Positions 23,651-36,853 of a stretch of DNA of 64,000 bases are shown piece after piece. This stretch comes from Mucor racemosus. Its lineage: Eukaryota; Mucoromycota; Mucoromycetes; Mucorales; Mucoraceae. The stretch's first letter is position 1; every line of letters starts with the position of its first letter. Both the position numbers and the translations under genes were made by a program. A model generated the notes under the pieces. It was not told the DNA's origin and searched no databases. It saw only the letters and a program-made list of their open reading frames with translations. The DNA lies in the NCBI GenBank assembly GCA_027405735.1, contig JAPEHQ010000001.1:3410001-3474000 (forward strand), in the 5' to 3' direction.

Positions 23651-23835
23651 TTTTGCTTTAGTATAAATGTATATATTGAAAGGGAAAGAAAGCGAAATAA
23701 GTCAGCCTCATCTTCGGTAAATCATTTAAAATAGCATCAGTTAAACAAAAGGAGAATATAATACCAATTAGGAAATCATTTCACACACTAAATAAGGCGA
23801 ATTATCCGATTTCTAAATATGTGGTTTATTTTCTA

Positions 23836-26800
23836 TTACTTTGTAATGTGGTAGGAAGTACCCACACGAATTAATAATGTTCGTAAAGCCATACGAATCT
23901 CTGGTAATAAGCTTTCTTGCCCTAAAAGTTCGACGGAAGGAAGATAGAATCGAGGAACATGTCTTAAAAAGTCTTCATCTTGTAATTGAGCTAAACCGCT
24001 TAAAATATTGACAACGACTGGTGTCCATGCTGCAATATTCTTTGGTTTTGTTTCATGATCAAGTTCAGCGTAAAGCGTGAAAATCTCATTGCAAAGTCTA
24101 TTGGTTTCTATTAGATTTTGTATAATAATCTTGTATTTAATGTTTGCTTACGGTATTAAAATCTTTTCAATTTCATCGCGTTTATCATCTCGGTCATTGA
24201 TATTTTCCAAATTAGCATACATTCTCATTAATACAGAAACATAGCATCCTCCACTTGATGTTTCTTGCTTTAATAAATTAGGAAGTTGTTTCATAAAACC
24301 TATAATAAATGTCAGTAATCAGATCAAAATTATTCACGTCTTTTTCATCTTACCAAATCTAAATAATGCCATTCTAAGATCATTATCAATATTAAACTTT
24401 TTAGCAAAATGGAATGAGCGACCAAGACAGCCCATCAAGGTCATAAGATGAGTAGCAGGATAAGCAGAATATACATTATCTTTAGCCAACAAATCATTAA
24501 CAGTTTGAATCAACATTAATTGCAAGACACATTTGATAATCACTTGCTGGAAATTTCTTTGGCGTTCTTCACTAACTTCAATATCTAAAGATGAATCATC
24601 TTGTTGCTGTTGTTGCTGTTGTTGCTGTTGTTGAGAATCAGTCAATGATTTCACTTTATCAACCAAATCAGCTGTATCATCAAATAATCCATTTGCTGTA
24701 GTATTTTCAAATAATGAGATAAATGTTTCTGTCACTAAATCCCAACTGCTATTATCAAACTTTTCGACATTTGCTTCGATGTATTGATCAAGACATTCAC
24801 AACCAATATGAGCAAGTGTGTCATTATCTACAAATGATGCCATCAGTATACAAGTTGTATTTTACAAATAGTCATTGACTTTACCTTGTGTAATACACAT
24901 ACTAAAGAGGCCCAACACATGGCGCATCATATCTTTCATGTTATCAAAGTAATATGTATACAAATCGACAACATTTCGAAGTGCTTCAATCATAGTTGTA
25001 GACAACCATACACTCAAATCTTCAGGCGTCATCTTGCGTCTATCTCCACCACTCTTGAGATCATCGAATAAGGGGAATACGATTTGACGGGAAACAGTTG
25101 TCCAAAATTCAGGAGTAAATGAAGAACCATGCTTTTTCAAAGTTTCAAACAAATAAACCAAAGCACGTTTACGAACCTCAACATCATCGCTTTGCATGAC
25201 AACTTCCTTTAATCCATAAAGCACTGCAAACCAAAACTTGATCAAAAAGTCATCACCTGAAGCTTGAATAGTAGAAGCAGTTAAAGCATGAGCATCATTG
25301 ATCTCTAAAGGTGTACTCTTATTGGCAATCTCAATCATATTTGGAATTGTACCCTTGATCATATCTAAAGCAGGTAAGCTGATCTTTTGGAATTTTTGAT
25401 TCTTGGAGAACTCGACAAGGCAAGAAATATAATCAGGGAATGTACCATTTGCTACAATATCACCGAAACGTTCATTAGTTACGCTACGAACTATATCAAA
25501 TGTCATATGAACAATGGATTCTGAAGATTCGCATGCACCAGTAGCAAATACAGCCAACATTGTCTTCCAGCCAGATCTTAAATGATGTGGTCTAGCTTGA
25601 ATCATTTGAGATAAACATCGTAATACCATATCTTTAATAGCGACGTCAGGATTATTTGCAAGTACCTCACGGAAAGGCATTAGAAAATCTTTTTGAAACT
25701 TGAAATGAGGCAATTCTTCCTTCTCCAAAAACTTCATGGCTAATTGACGCAACGAATCAAGAGCAAAGAAAGCAACATTAAAGTTGGATTGACAGCCAAC
25801 CTTGTTATAGTAATCACCAAGGATAGCCCACATGTTGGACCATTCCATACGAATACGGTTCATGTTGTAGTAAGAAATTTCTACTAATTTTTGCAAACTA
25901 TACATACGAGGATGTTCCATGTGAGCAGAATTTACAATTTCTTCCCATGAAGTTTCACAAAGAGCACGAACAAAATCAACAATAGCTTCACCATTCAAAT
26001 TGACTGTAGATGTAAATAAACGATCCACAGCAAGTACTAATGATTGCGATGAACTAGCAGATGTAACTTCCTCTGTTAATGATAACTGTGTATTGGAGCG
26101 AGAAGAATTGGAGTTACGACCACGACCACCCATGTTGGATGCACGACGACCAATTTCCATGGAAGCCTTGACAGGTCTCTTGTTGGCATCTGCCATAGGA
26201 CCACCAGCATCCATTCCACTAGTGATTAATTGAAAGCGTTCCAATTGACTTACTGTAGACAAAATCTCTTTCCAAGATCCCTTGAGATAATTACCATCGA
26301 CAGCAGCTACTTCCAGTAAAGTTTTGATAGCTTCAACATTCTTGGGTTTCATCTCATTTAGATTAGTCAAGAAGGTAAATTTAGTTAATGTAGTAACAAA
26401 AGCATCACGTTGAAGGTCTACATCCTCGGATTGAACAGTATGGAATAAACAGATGATACGAATAGCATTCTTAAAACCTTCAAGGCAAAGACTGACAGTT
26501 GCTAAATCATCAGATTCTTGAAGAGGACCAGAGATACCGGCTAAAAATGCCATCCAGGCAACCTCAAACATGGGACGAACGTGCTCAACATGAGAGGCAC
26601 TGTAGAAAGTAATGGTATCATTTTCACCAGCACGTCTGCGACTAGCCAACATACTACGAAACATGGCTTCTGTTTTAGATCCCATTTCTTCAGTGGCAGC
26701 TTGATAAGCTTCACGACGTACATCACGAGCAATACCAGCATTGACCAAAGCATTTTGAATACCTGCCATACCTAAAACACCTGCAGTACCAGGTGTAGCA

Positions 26801-29800
26801 ACTAATGCGGCTTCGTTAGCTGCCTCAACTTCATCCTTCATCTTGATTTCGTTATTTTGAATCTCGTCAAAGTTTGCTTCCAAGATTTCGCGAGGAATAT
26901 CAGCACCATCATCAATACCACGATTGTTTTTAATGAAATCTTCCAAGGTCATTCTACGTTTGACATGAGGGCTATGGAGATCAGTGTTCAACATGATGAC
27001 AGAATAGGCAAGAACATAAGCAGTTTCTATTACATCTTCCTTAGTACAAAAAGTTTGTATTGCTTAAATATCACAACATACCTGCATTAGCAAATACCCC
27101 TGGATTACCATGAACATATCTTTCAGCAAATTTAAGCATGAAACGATCAATCTTTTGACCTTCACCAGGTAAACGGAATGCTTGAAGGAAAAATCTTAAT
27201 GCTTCAGTAAATTTCATGTCGGTAAAGTCCATTTCATCGACAAATGCATGCATAATAGCAATATTATCAGCATCACTAAATTTTGACATGATGAGTATTC
27301 AATTACAAAAATATGCTGAGCAATTCCAATCTTACCCTTCACCCAAATATTCACCAATTTGTGTCTTATTCAAACCTTCTGTGGTCAACAAGAATGATGC
27401 TACACTGCGAGGATCTTGTAAGTTCAAGAATTCATTGCTTGATAATACAGCAAGACCCTTCTTGGGTTTCCAATTAAATTGACGCACACCTTCCTGTAAC
27501 AATTGTTTACGATGCTTTAAATTCTCAAACTCTTCGGGATCGTCCAATCGAGAACTACTACCAGTATTGAGAGCAGTAAAAGAGCCATTTGCAGCAGGTG
27601 AAGCAAGACGAGAATTGGAGATATTAGAGTGATTTGTGATGGAATGATCTTCACTAGCACGAGGTGTGTCATCATCCTTCTTGGAGTTGTCGCCAGCAGT
27701 GATACTTACGGAATTATTAGAATACCAGCCTACGAGTGAGCGTAATACAGCTACTAAACATTCAAGAGATTTAAAGCGAATAGCTGATTCAGGCATAGCA
27801 GTTTGAGCATTTTGTTTATCGCTATTCAATATAGTTGCAGTTGTCAGAGGAGGAGGAATGACAACAGAAGAATGAGCATGTATACCAGCATGGACACTAG
27901 AGATAGGATCCGGATGATTGTCATAATCTTTGCCATTTGTAGGGTGATTATGAGATGTAGTAATCTTTGATAGTACATTGACCAAACGCTCATAAATGTT
28001 ATCGAGAGCTTCGCGATCACAATCATAATTCAAATAAACGTCTACTAATGTTTGAGGATCCTCACAAATTCTCAACACACCTTTCAATAAAGAAAACTTT
28101 TGTTGGTTAGATGCATTACGCATTTCCAAAATACGCAATACAATTTCCTTCAAAAAGATCTCAATTTCGTTCTTGAGATAGACACGAAGACCTTGCACAA
28201 CTCGCCATAAAATTTCGTGAGTGATATCAAAGACTTGAGGTACCACGGAAAACGCATTGCGACCCAAACTAGGACACAAATATTGCTTTACTTCCAAGAT
28301 GAAGGGATTGGCTCTGTGGCCACTAGGATCGCTGACAGCAGCAGAAAAGTAAACATCTTCAGAAGTAAAAACATCCATATGAGACATCATAATTGTTAAA
28401 ATCAAATGCAATGAAAGTAATTTGGAACGCATTGAATAAGATCTCATGTCATTACCCCTATTTGCAAAAATATAAGGACAAGCATCAATCAGTTTTCTTT
28501 TGTGATATCTTACCATTCAGATTGAATAGACTTTTTAGAAAGCTTACAAAGAGCCCTAAATACCAAAATAGCATCCTTGATGTAAAGATCCGCATCTGTT
28601 TCTGACTCTCCATTTTGAATACCTTCATTTTCAAATGAACCTCTTCCTTCTGATGCTCCACTAATTCAATAAATTAGCATAAAATTGCACATTTATGTCT
28701 ATAATATAAATTATCTTACCTTGTCTCATAGGTAGGAACTGTTGCTAAATGGTTATTGTTGATTGATGCGGATGCTGCTTTATTTTCCTCTCTAAACACA
28801 TTGGCAGTATCATTCAAAAAATCTTCATAATTGTCTTTGGATTTACCACTGGGTAACTTGTGATCCATTTCAGTACGAGCCATGTTTGCTTCTACAATGA
28901 TTTGTTGTTGATAAGCAGCTGAATCTTCGTCCGTTTCATGAGGAGCGTTTGAAACTGTATTATTATTGTTGTTTTCTGCATTATGTTCCTCTGTTTCGTC
29001 CTTGTTCTCATCGCCATTTAACTCTTTTTCATCATCATCTTTTGACGCCCCTGTTATTTCTCCTTCTTCTTTTGTTTCTTTTGTTTGTTCTTCTCTATGA
29101 ATGGATTCATTGTCTTCCTTTGGTGTTGCCTGAACATTAGGATTTGATTTAACTCTTCTAAAGATGTGATCAACCATTTGAGTCATAGTAATTTGAGCAA
29201 CATTTTGATTATCATTATTTCGAGAAAGTAAAAATATATTGTAAGTTGTTCTAACTGCTTTTAATAAAGCTGATAAATGAAGTGGATTACTTGTTGAATA
29301 AACTGCATCCAAGAGAGCCTGATTGATATTATTAATTTCAAATGCTATTCTAGAATCCTCTTTTGTTCACATACCTTGATAATTTGCAATTGAACCTTTT
29401 TATCGGTTTCTTCACCAATAAAACAATCACAGATACCATCAACCACTTTTTCCATAACTTGAGTTTGTGCTACTTCATCTTCCATATCAGCTACATAGTT
29501 ATAAGTAATGAATTTGCCAAGACAATCAAGCGATATTGTCATTAAATTTGCTGAACGAGTATCAATGGCTGATTGAAGTGCAGTTAAAATGACAGTTGAG
29601 CTATAGTTTGATTAAGAGAGAGAGAGTGTAAATTACATGCAGGTGAAAGTATATAATGTATATGTGAATTTTTACCGAGTCTGTCCTTCTGGCGCAGGTT
29701 CATTTTTTTTCAACATATCTACAAGCAATCCAAGTCTTTGTTAGTATCAAAGAGATAAATATAATGCTATTTGTTTCTTACTGAGTGCTATATCCACAGA

Positions 29801-29956
29801 TTCCTTCAAGGACTTATTTCGCCTTGCTTCTCTTGCTGCTGCTACTTTTTCGAGAGCGTTAATTACAAAAACATTGCTAGATGCCACTGAAGATCCGACT
29901 GTTTGCTGAGACATCCTAGGTGAGGATATTTGTGAAGAAGTTGCAGTAGTGGCCAT
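23836..29956 (-). CDS. SEC7: Sec7/BIG-type guanine nucleotide exchange factor for Arf GTPases
   Basis: Eleven exons (29782-29956, 29676-29718, 29375-29600, 28720-29318, 28514-28660, 27336-28457, 27082-27275, 24885-27026, 24354-24827, 24152-24299, 23836-24097) join to 1843 residues. That is in the range of large trans-Golgi ArfGEFs. Features in order: N-terminal DCB-like helices, an acidic disordered insert (about 210-330), the HUS region with a degenerate IYVNYDCD box (VYLNYDCD), the Sec7 domain with [14 protein letters not shown] (catalytic Glu about 809) and [16 protein letters not shown], then HDS helices. A run of about 11 Gln near 24600-24635 lies in the C-terminal part. The protein loads Arf1-like GTPases with GTP at the trans-Golgi to start coat recruitment. 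Confidence 0.93.
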
Positions 29957-30534
29957 TTACTTTTTTTTGAATTGAAAAAGAACCTGAAATTTCCACGTGT
30001 TTTATCTACAGATTTTACATGAATATCTAATATATATATATATATATATTTCATATACAAATATATATATCGTACCCGAGGTTCTTGTATATAGTACTGA
30101 ATATTTCCTTTTTTAATAAAAAAAAAGAGATATATTTATATTGTGTATATATATAAGGGAAGAGGGGAAAGGAGGAAGCAAAGAAAAGGTGAGGATTAAG
30201 GATGTTGGCTGAGGATTTAAAGCTCAATAGAAATGTCTCAAGTTACACACAAACAACAACAACAGCATCCCCTTCCCTTCCCTTCCCTTGATGAATGGTG
30301 AGAAATTTTGCGCGCTACCAAATCAATATGCTTATATCCAGGCGATTTTTTCAGCACTCAAGGCATAATTTTATATGATATATTCAAACAAAAAATGGCC
30401 ATCAGATGTTGTTCTATCGTATCATATTTTTTTATAGAAAGGTTATTAACGAAAATCGAAAGAAAAAACTAAAAATACAATCAATTATGATTTTCCCAAC
30501 ATTAGCGGTTAAACCATTTAATACTTTATTTCTA
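29957..30534. other. Spacer between the Sec7 and PPR-like genes
   Basis: It holds the Sec7 promoter and the 3' flank side of the next minus-strand gene. It contains TA runs at about 30029-30048 and 30062-30072, a purine-rich stretch, and CTTCC repeated about 30273-30290. No coding frame is convincing. Confidence 0.5.
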
Positions 30535-33109
30535 CTAGTTAATTACATTATCTATTTTCTTCTTTAAATCTCTTAATGATTTATTCTGATGTGTCACCTT
30601 TGGTAAGATTTCTTCTTTAAGCCATTTTAATTCATCTGTGGATTTCTCTTGCTTTGCTAAACGTACAACGCCTTGTAAAGTTTGACGAGAAATACCAATT
30701 GCATCTGTTTGATTGTTCAAGGTACGTAAAACATCAAATACAAGTGATAAATCTTGTGAATCTAATAAAGAGCAAATATAAACATCGATGAATTTCATAT
30801 CTAATTGATTGTAGGGCGCTGTTGGGAATGGAACTACAGGTGTAGATTCACGGATAGGTACAGGAATCTTGCCTTCGTTTTCGAATCTTAACATGGTATA
30901 CTTGTTAAATAATCTACGAATACCTTGTTCATCTCCCTCAATGGCTAATTTCGATAAAACTGCCTCCCATATGCCTTGATTATATTTGATATTTTTCTTG
31001 TCCATTTCATTCAAAATTTGATTAGCATCTAATCCAGGTACAGTAATTGCAGTTCTAAGCATAGGAAGATAGAAATCTGGTTCATCAGTATATGGCCATT
31101 TAGCAAGATCGTCGGCATGTGTCTTGTTGCGATGGATTAATTCTGCAGAATGGCGCATTTCTTTTATGATATCTTTAGCTTCAAAAGGCATTTGAGCTGT
31201 GGCACAACAATCAAGCATAGCTGTATAGGTATCCCAATCCATACGATCCTTGGGAATTTCTCTGTTCATTTCATTTCTAACGACAACGATTGCACGTTTG
31301 GATTGAGTTGGATTTAAAGAAGCAAGAGCATAAACAAGTCTATACATGCCAACATCGCGACGAAGACCATGCACCTTGAGCGATCTCCATCTAGTACGCA
31401 AAGCTTTATTCTGTCCTCCACTTGCTAAACATGTCATTAACGTAGTAAAAGTGAATCGATCATGAGGAAGTTTAGCTTCCAACATGATTTTTTCAATTTC
31501 AAATAAACGAGGATCAAGCTTGAATCTATTGTGAGTATATGGACGTGCAGGTAAAAGTGAATTCAATCTGAAATTATCGAAATAATAATGACCATCACGA
31601 TGTGGAAGACAAGCACGGAAGAGTGAATGGAAAGTAGGATGATTTAAAGTATCGAGTCCAGCTACTTGCATTTTAGAAACCATTTCTAAGGCTTTGTCAA
31701 GTCGAATATTGCGATGATGATCGTTGTATTGTTGAGATGTTGCATAGCCAACCAACATGATACGATGGCTAGCATCATTGGGTGTAATATAGTTTGCTGG
31801 CATGTAGGATTCAAAGATTTCTTCGGCTTTTTCCATGGGGAATTGAATAGGATCGATTCTGTTGGCAATAGTTAAATATTCAAGAACAACATTGCAGTCT
31901 GTGATATCTACAGGTTTATCCTTGTTGGAAAACATGTCTTGTGTTAAATTGTCCCAAGATGCATGCAATTGATCTAATTGAGTCGAGTTGGTAGGCTTCA
32001 AGGTCAATCCACGAGCACCTCTAACTTCGGCCAATCGTTCCGATATCTTTTGTAAAGCAATTTTATGTGCAATTAATAGCATGGTTTTATCGCAGATTCG
32101 ATCAGGATATAAAGTATTGCACATTTCCGTATATTTAGAAGCATTTCCAATATCTCCCTTGAATCCATAACAACGAATTAACTTTAACAATGTGTGACGA
32201 GAAAGATTGTCTTGTTTTTGCAACATGTCTACCAAATTTTCCACTTTATCATGAGAGTTGGTAGCTGCGTATGATAATAAAGCACTGGAATAAAAGGATG
32301 TTTTATCGTTTTCAATGCCTTCATTCTTCTTGACACAAGCGGATATGGCGTCTTTTTTGTTCATGATACCATAAGCCTAATAACAGCAATCAAATTAGTT
32401 TTAAAAGCATATACACACACACACACACACAAAATTTGACATTTACTCTCATCAATAATTCCCAAGCTGTCTGATCATTCATGGTTGTCAAATCGAAAAT
32501 TTCTGTAAATCTATCAACAAGAGCACGCAAATCCTCAGATCTATAAGTAGAACCGAATCGGAAACCAAGTTTTAATACACTTTTCCAAATATTGATATCT
32601 TCTAAAACGTCTAAAGGCAAGATGGAATCTGCTGAATAAAACCAATGAGCAACTGTAGCACATTCATTGACGTCAAAAGGTGATTCTCTCAACATGTCTA
32701 CTAAAGCAAGATATAGTTGAGGTGTAGCTAATCCCTTTTCTTGTGCATTTTGTACAGCTTTGATAGCACCTTTCAAATTGCCGGTACTTTTACATTCTTC
32801 CAGGGTGTCAAAGAGTGATTGTGGTGTAGTTGATTTATTGGATGAATGAATAGCATGATCTGATGATTTAGTTTCGATGGTTTGTACTCTTTTAGCTGTC
32901 TGGATAGAGAAGGCTCTGGTAGTTAAGGCTGTGATAATACATAATGTTTAGTCGATATGTCAAAATATAAAAATTCAAGTTTAATTTCGAAATTTACCTG
33001 ATGCCAAAGGTGCGGTTCTTTTAAGAGAAACGCTACTAGCCTGGATGATAGGCTTTAAATTGACATTTCTTGTAGGTTTAACAAGCACTTTTCCAAGTCT
33101 TGGTAACAT
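30535..33109 (-). CDS. Mitochondrial pentatricopeptide-repeat-like protein
   Basis: Three exons (32998-33109, 32447-32928, 30535-32376) give 811 residues. The N-terminus MLPRLGKVLVKPTRNVNLK is basic and free of acids, and TTRAFSIQ follows shortly after, as in mitochondrial presequences. The body is helical with PPR-like units (ALLSYAATNSHDKVENLVDML, DWDTYTAMLDCCATAQMPFEA, PDFYLPMLRTAITVP). PPR proteins bind organelle RNA and act in processing, stability or translation. The best functional guess is mitochondrial RNA handling. I cannot name a specific orthologue. Intron 2 carries an AC microsatellite near 32416-32430. Confidence 0.75.
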
Positions 33110-35719
33110 AGCAATGATTATTTAAAGAAAAAGGAGAGGGGGTTGGGGTCTATTTTATTTTTCTGCAAATTTGAAATAAAAATACTGACCTGGGGTTTAC
33201 TACTCCTCTTATTTTGAAGCCTTTCCATTCGAGATCTTTAGTCTAACATTAAAGTTCCGTGCACTTGATGGTATGGGTGACGTATCAATACAGTTCTTGA
33301 ATTTATGAGCCATCTCTTTGAATCTATGCTAATGGCATCGTCAATATACTTTACAGGAGCTACTAATATCAAAGCATTGGAGTCAAAATTCCGGGATTTA
33401 GGGGTTATATCATGAAACTTTGGATGTTGTTTCTTTTGCAATTATCTTATCTGATTGAACTAGGTGTCCCAGTTCAAGAAAGTAGTCCTCCAACTTCAAT
33501 TACAGTACTAGGACAAATCATGTGGATACAAATACTTCGATTCTTGACCCATTATACTGTATATACAGAGTACTTTTGAGAATTTTATTTTGCCTTAAAA
33601 TAAGCCTTATTCAACATCAACTTTTCGAAATAAATAAACAGCATATATAGTCTGCTTTACTATTTTTGTTTGCTTTATTGAGTGAACATATGTTTACTTT
33701 TATAAGAGTTATTTCAAGCAAAATTGTATTCAGGCACCGATTTTCTTTGATCGCAGTATGAGATTTTTTTGTGCATATTTACAAAAAGCTATTATACAAA
33801 TACAAGGCCTACTAATTTTTACAAGTAGAGCTTTAAATTTGACGTCGAATTACAGCAAAAATGCGTTTTATAATCTTAAATAAAAGAAGATGTACTAGAA
33901 AAATCCCATTCTTGCAGTTAAAAAAGTGGAATAGGCGTCGCTCAGTTCATTCATTTGATAAACAAATGTTGAATAATACTAACGTTGCGCTTTATTTCAC
34001 ATTAAGCGACTTATATTTATGGTAGCAGTACAATAGTCTTTCCTCCACTGCTAGCTGTAGCCAAGTTATTTATGGCTAAACATCAGTAATATAATCTTTA
34101 GTTGAAATTAAATCTACATTCAAAAATCAAACACTCCAGAATAGGTATACTGCAAGTATATACTTCATACTCAGAAAGGTCCAAGAAGTAACAAAATTTC
34201 TGAGGGGAAATCTACGGTTACTTAAGGAAGATGAAAAATCTGCCTTTTTGTTCTAATCTTTTGTCTTTTTTTTCTACTTGTTTTTTCTACTTGTTTTTGT
34301 TTACGAATTTTTTTTGAGATTTGAGATATACTATGCCATTTCTTATTAGAATTACATGATATTTTGCTGTTCTGGTGGTCATGGAAAAGGCTATAACCAT
34401 CTTACGACGAATATTGAACTACAAGATCATGTCCGCTCGATGTAAGTAAGTGTGTATCCCTGTTGTACCTGTATTTGTAAAGACCCAAAAACCTTTGATA
34501 TACTTTCTTTTGGCAATACCGTTTCATATTTAAATCATTTTAATAAAGATTTGGTATTATTATAAAGCTATAAAGACTCTGTGCTTTCCTTGTTGTCAGT
34601 TTTTTATGCTTTTCTTGCATTGTCACACATATCATAATCAACATATTTTGAGAAACTTTTTTTTTACCACACTCATCTTTGAATACATCTTCTCTCCTTT
34701 AAAAAGACCAACATGAAAATTACTTTTATTTGGATTCTATCTAGTCTGTAGTAAACTACACATAAAGTTTGTTTAATAATCAGGCTGATCTTTAGATAAC
34801 ATCTAAAGATCTAGATATATTAAAATGTTAAATTGTACCACTGGTGCTTCCAAACTAGGAACTAAACCACGAAGGTCTTGTTTTAAGACCTTATTACTGT
34901 TTTATTAATATAAATTAGCAAATAGTATATGTATCATAAAAATGATGTTAGCCCATAAACCTTTGCTTTACTTTAAAACATCTTTGATAAACATAGAAGA
35001 GTTATAACTGTATTCCTATATTGCTTTTTATACATTTTTTGCTGCATATTCAAACATCTTCAGTATCTCATTGGTGGTAGCTAACCTCACACTAAAAGGC
35101 TGCAAGGTAAAGAGCATGTGTATTTATTCCCTTGTACAACATCTTTATGGTTCCAAACGAAGCCTAAACCTTCTCCATGGGATATCTTTCACCAACTATT
35201 ATCTATTCATTTCTGTATTTATTTGTTATAAAAATACAAATATCCCAATTGTCATCCTATTCAACATTGTCCCGGCTACAAATTTTATTAAATGAAGCAA
35301 GGATGGTTACTATAGTGATTGTTTCATAAATTTGAATGATGCAGAAATGGCCAGCTTAAAATTGAGAAAGCGCATTTGAAATGAAAATAAATCGAGAAAA
35401 TACTAAGGTATTGCAATGATGGGTATTAAGTAAAGTCTAGATTATTTTTCATTCTCTACCAGGATATCTAGGTTTTGGATGGCTGTAAAGACTTTTTTAT
35501 TTTTTTATAAATTTTGTGAGAGCACTTTTTCTGTTATAGAGATCCATGAAGGGATGACAGGTATGCAAAACTAAAACCATAGGATAGTACTCATTAACGT
35601 CTATCGAACGAATTTTATCTCGTGAAAAAATATTGATTTTGGTCGAGAAAATTGAGATTGAATGATTGATTTTTGGTGATAACAAAAAAGAATCAATTTT
35701 GGACGAGGATATACAAGGA
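33110..35719. other. Gene-poor region upstream of the PPR-like gene
   Basis: About 2.6 kb of AT-rich DNA. It contains the PPR-like promoter, a TTTTTTCTACTTG sequence repeated twice near 34270-34300, and several short frames (for example 33238-33441 minus and 35071-35295 plus) that lack codon structure or recognisable motifs. No RNA gene was seen. Confidence 0.45.
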
Positions 35720-36540
35720 AAAATTTTCGCCGACCAAAAAAAATAATCAAAAAAATGTATATCCCCACGAAAAATAGGGCTAAAGCTACGTATAAATACT
35801 CATTTTGTAGATAATTTTGTTGCGCATAATGTGAAAATAGAATATTTTAGGATTGCATTTGAATGAAGGGTACTTTTTGATCAAAAACCGTTAAAATTTG
35901 ACATTAAATTTACTAGGGATTTTATGAGAAAAACATTTTCAAAATCTACACAGATCGATTCAGAATTAAAAGCTAAACCCAAGATATTTAATACGCTAGT
36001 TCAACTTACTATGCATTTTTGTGAGCAATTAAACATACAAGGTTTTTTTTGGTTTTTTTTGAATTTTTTTTCCATTTGAACACTTTTTGGATTCAAGCTC
36101 AGTTTGATGTAGACTTTTAGCAGCAAAATACCTGAAAAAATCTGAAATATTAGCATTGAAAAGTTATACCAACGACAAAAGATAGGATTTTTCAGGATAT
36201 TAGTTTTTGCATTAAAGTTGATCAACTGACGTACATTAGTATATAATTTTCTCTCGCTATTATTTAGTGAAAATAAAAAGCTGAGCACGGATGAAAAGTC
36301 GGACCCAGTTTTTAAGGAAAAAGTGGTGAATTTACGTCTTTTAGAATCTTTTGTGAGATACAAAATAAATTTAGGAATAGGTAGCATATTGCGACCAATC
36401 AATATTTATGTAGAAAGATCCAAGGTATATTCTAAAAAGTATTTTGCACAAGATTTGTTATAGAAAATAGGGTACACCCTGATTTTGAAAATTGAGAAAT
36501 AATGAAAAATTCAAATTTTACTCGAATGGGTACGTACAAA
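35720..36540. repeat. Family A repeat, rearranged copy A3
   Basis: Two pieces in opposite orientation. 35720-36045 is the reverse of the left half (GAGCAATTAAAC next to an ACTAG.TCAACTTACT block). 36075-36540 is the right half in forward orientation (AAAATCTGAAATATTAGCA, then TAGGATTTTTCAGGATA, GGACCCAGTTTTTAAGGAAA, GTAGCATATTGCGACC). The central part carrying the short open frame is missing, so this is an inverted, deleted copy. Confidence 0.6.
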
Positions 36541-36853
36541 AAAATGGATTTTAACATTTCTCGGACATCAATTGATGTTGATTCGTCAACCGTAGAGTAT
36601 AGCAGAGCAAAGCGAGATGTGGTCTTATAAAAGAGAGATATTTTTATTGATTCGTTACATAGAAAAAAAAGCAATTAAATACTATCAAGTGTAACTGCTT
36701 ACCTACGATGATAAAAAATATAAAAGCTGTATATTTTTAAAAAAAATTGAAATTTGCAGCTGAATCAGCTGTAAATGTCTCAGCACGCTGTATACATTGA
36801 AACGCATCAAATATATAAAAAGTTACAATTAATCTTTTTTATTTATGAATATT

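Noticed and set aside
26000..26233. Plus-strand open frames opposite the Sec7 coding exons (also 24886-25071, 27216-27482, 28949-29140)
   Set aside because: They lie antisense to conserved Sec7 sequence, have no motifs and are explained by codon bias of the real strand.
33238..33441. 67-codon minus-strand frame upstream of the PPR-like gene
   Set aside because: No motif, no splice-compatible neighbours, and it sits in promoter-type sequence.
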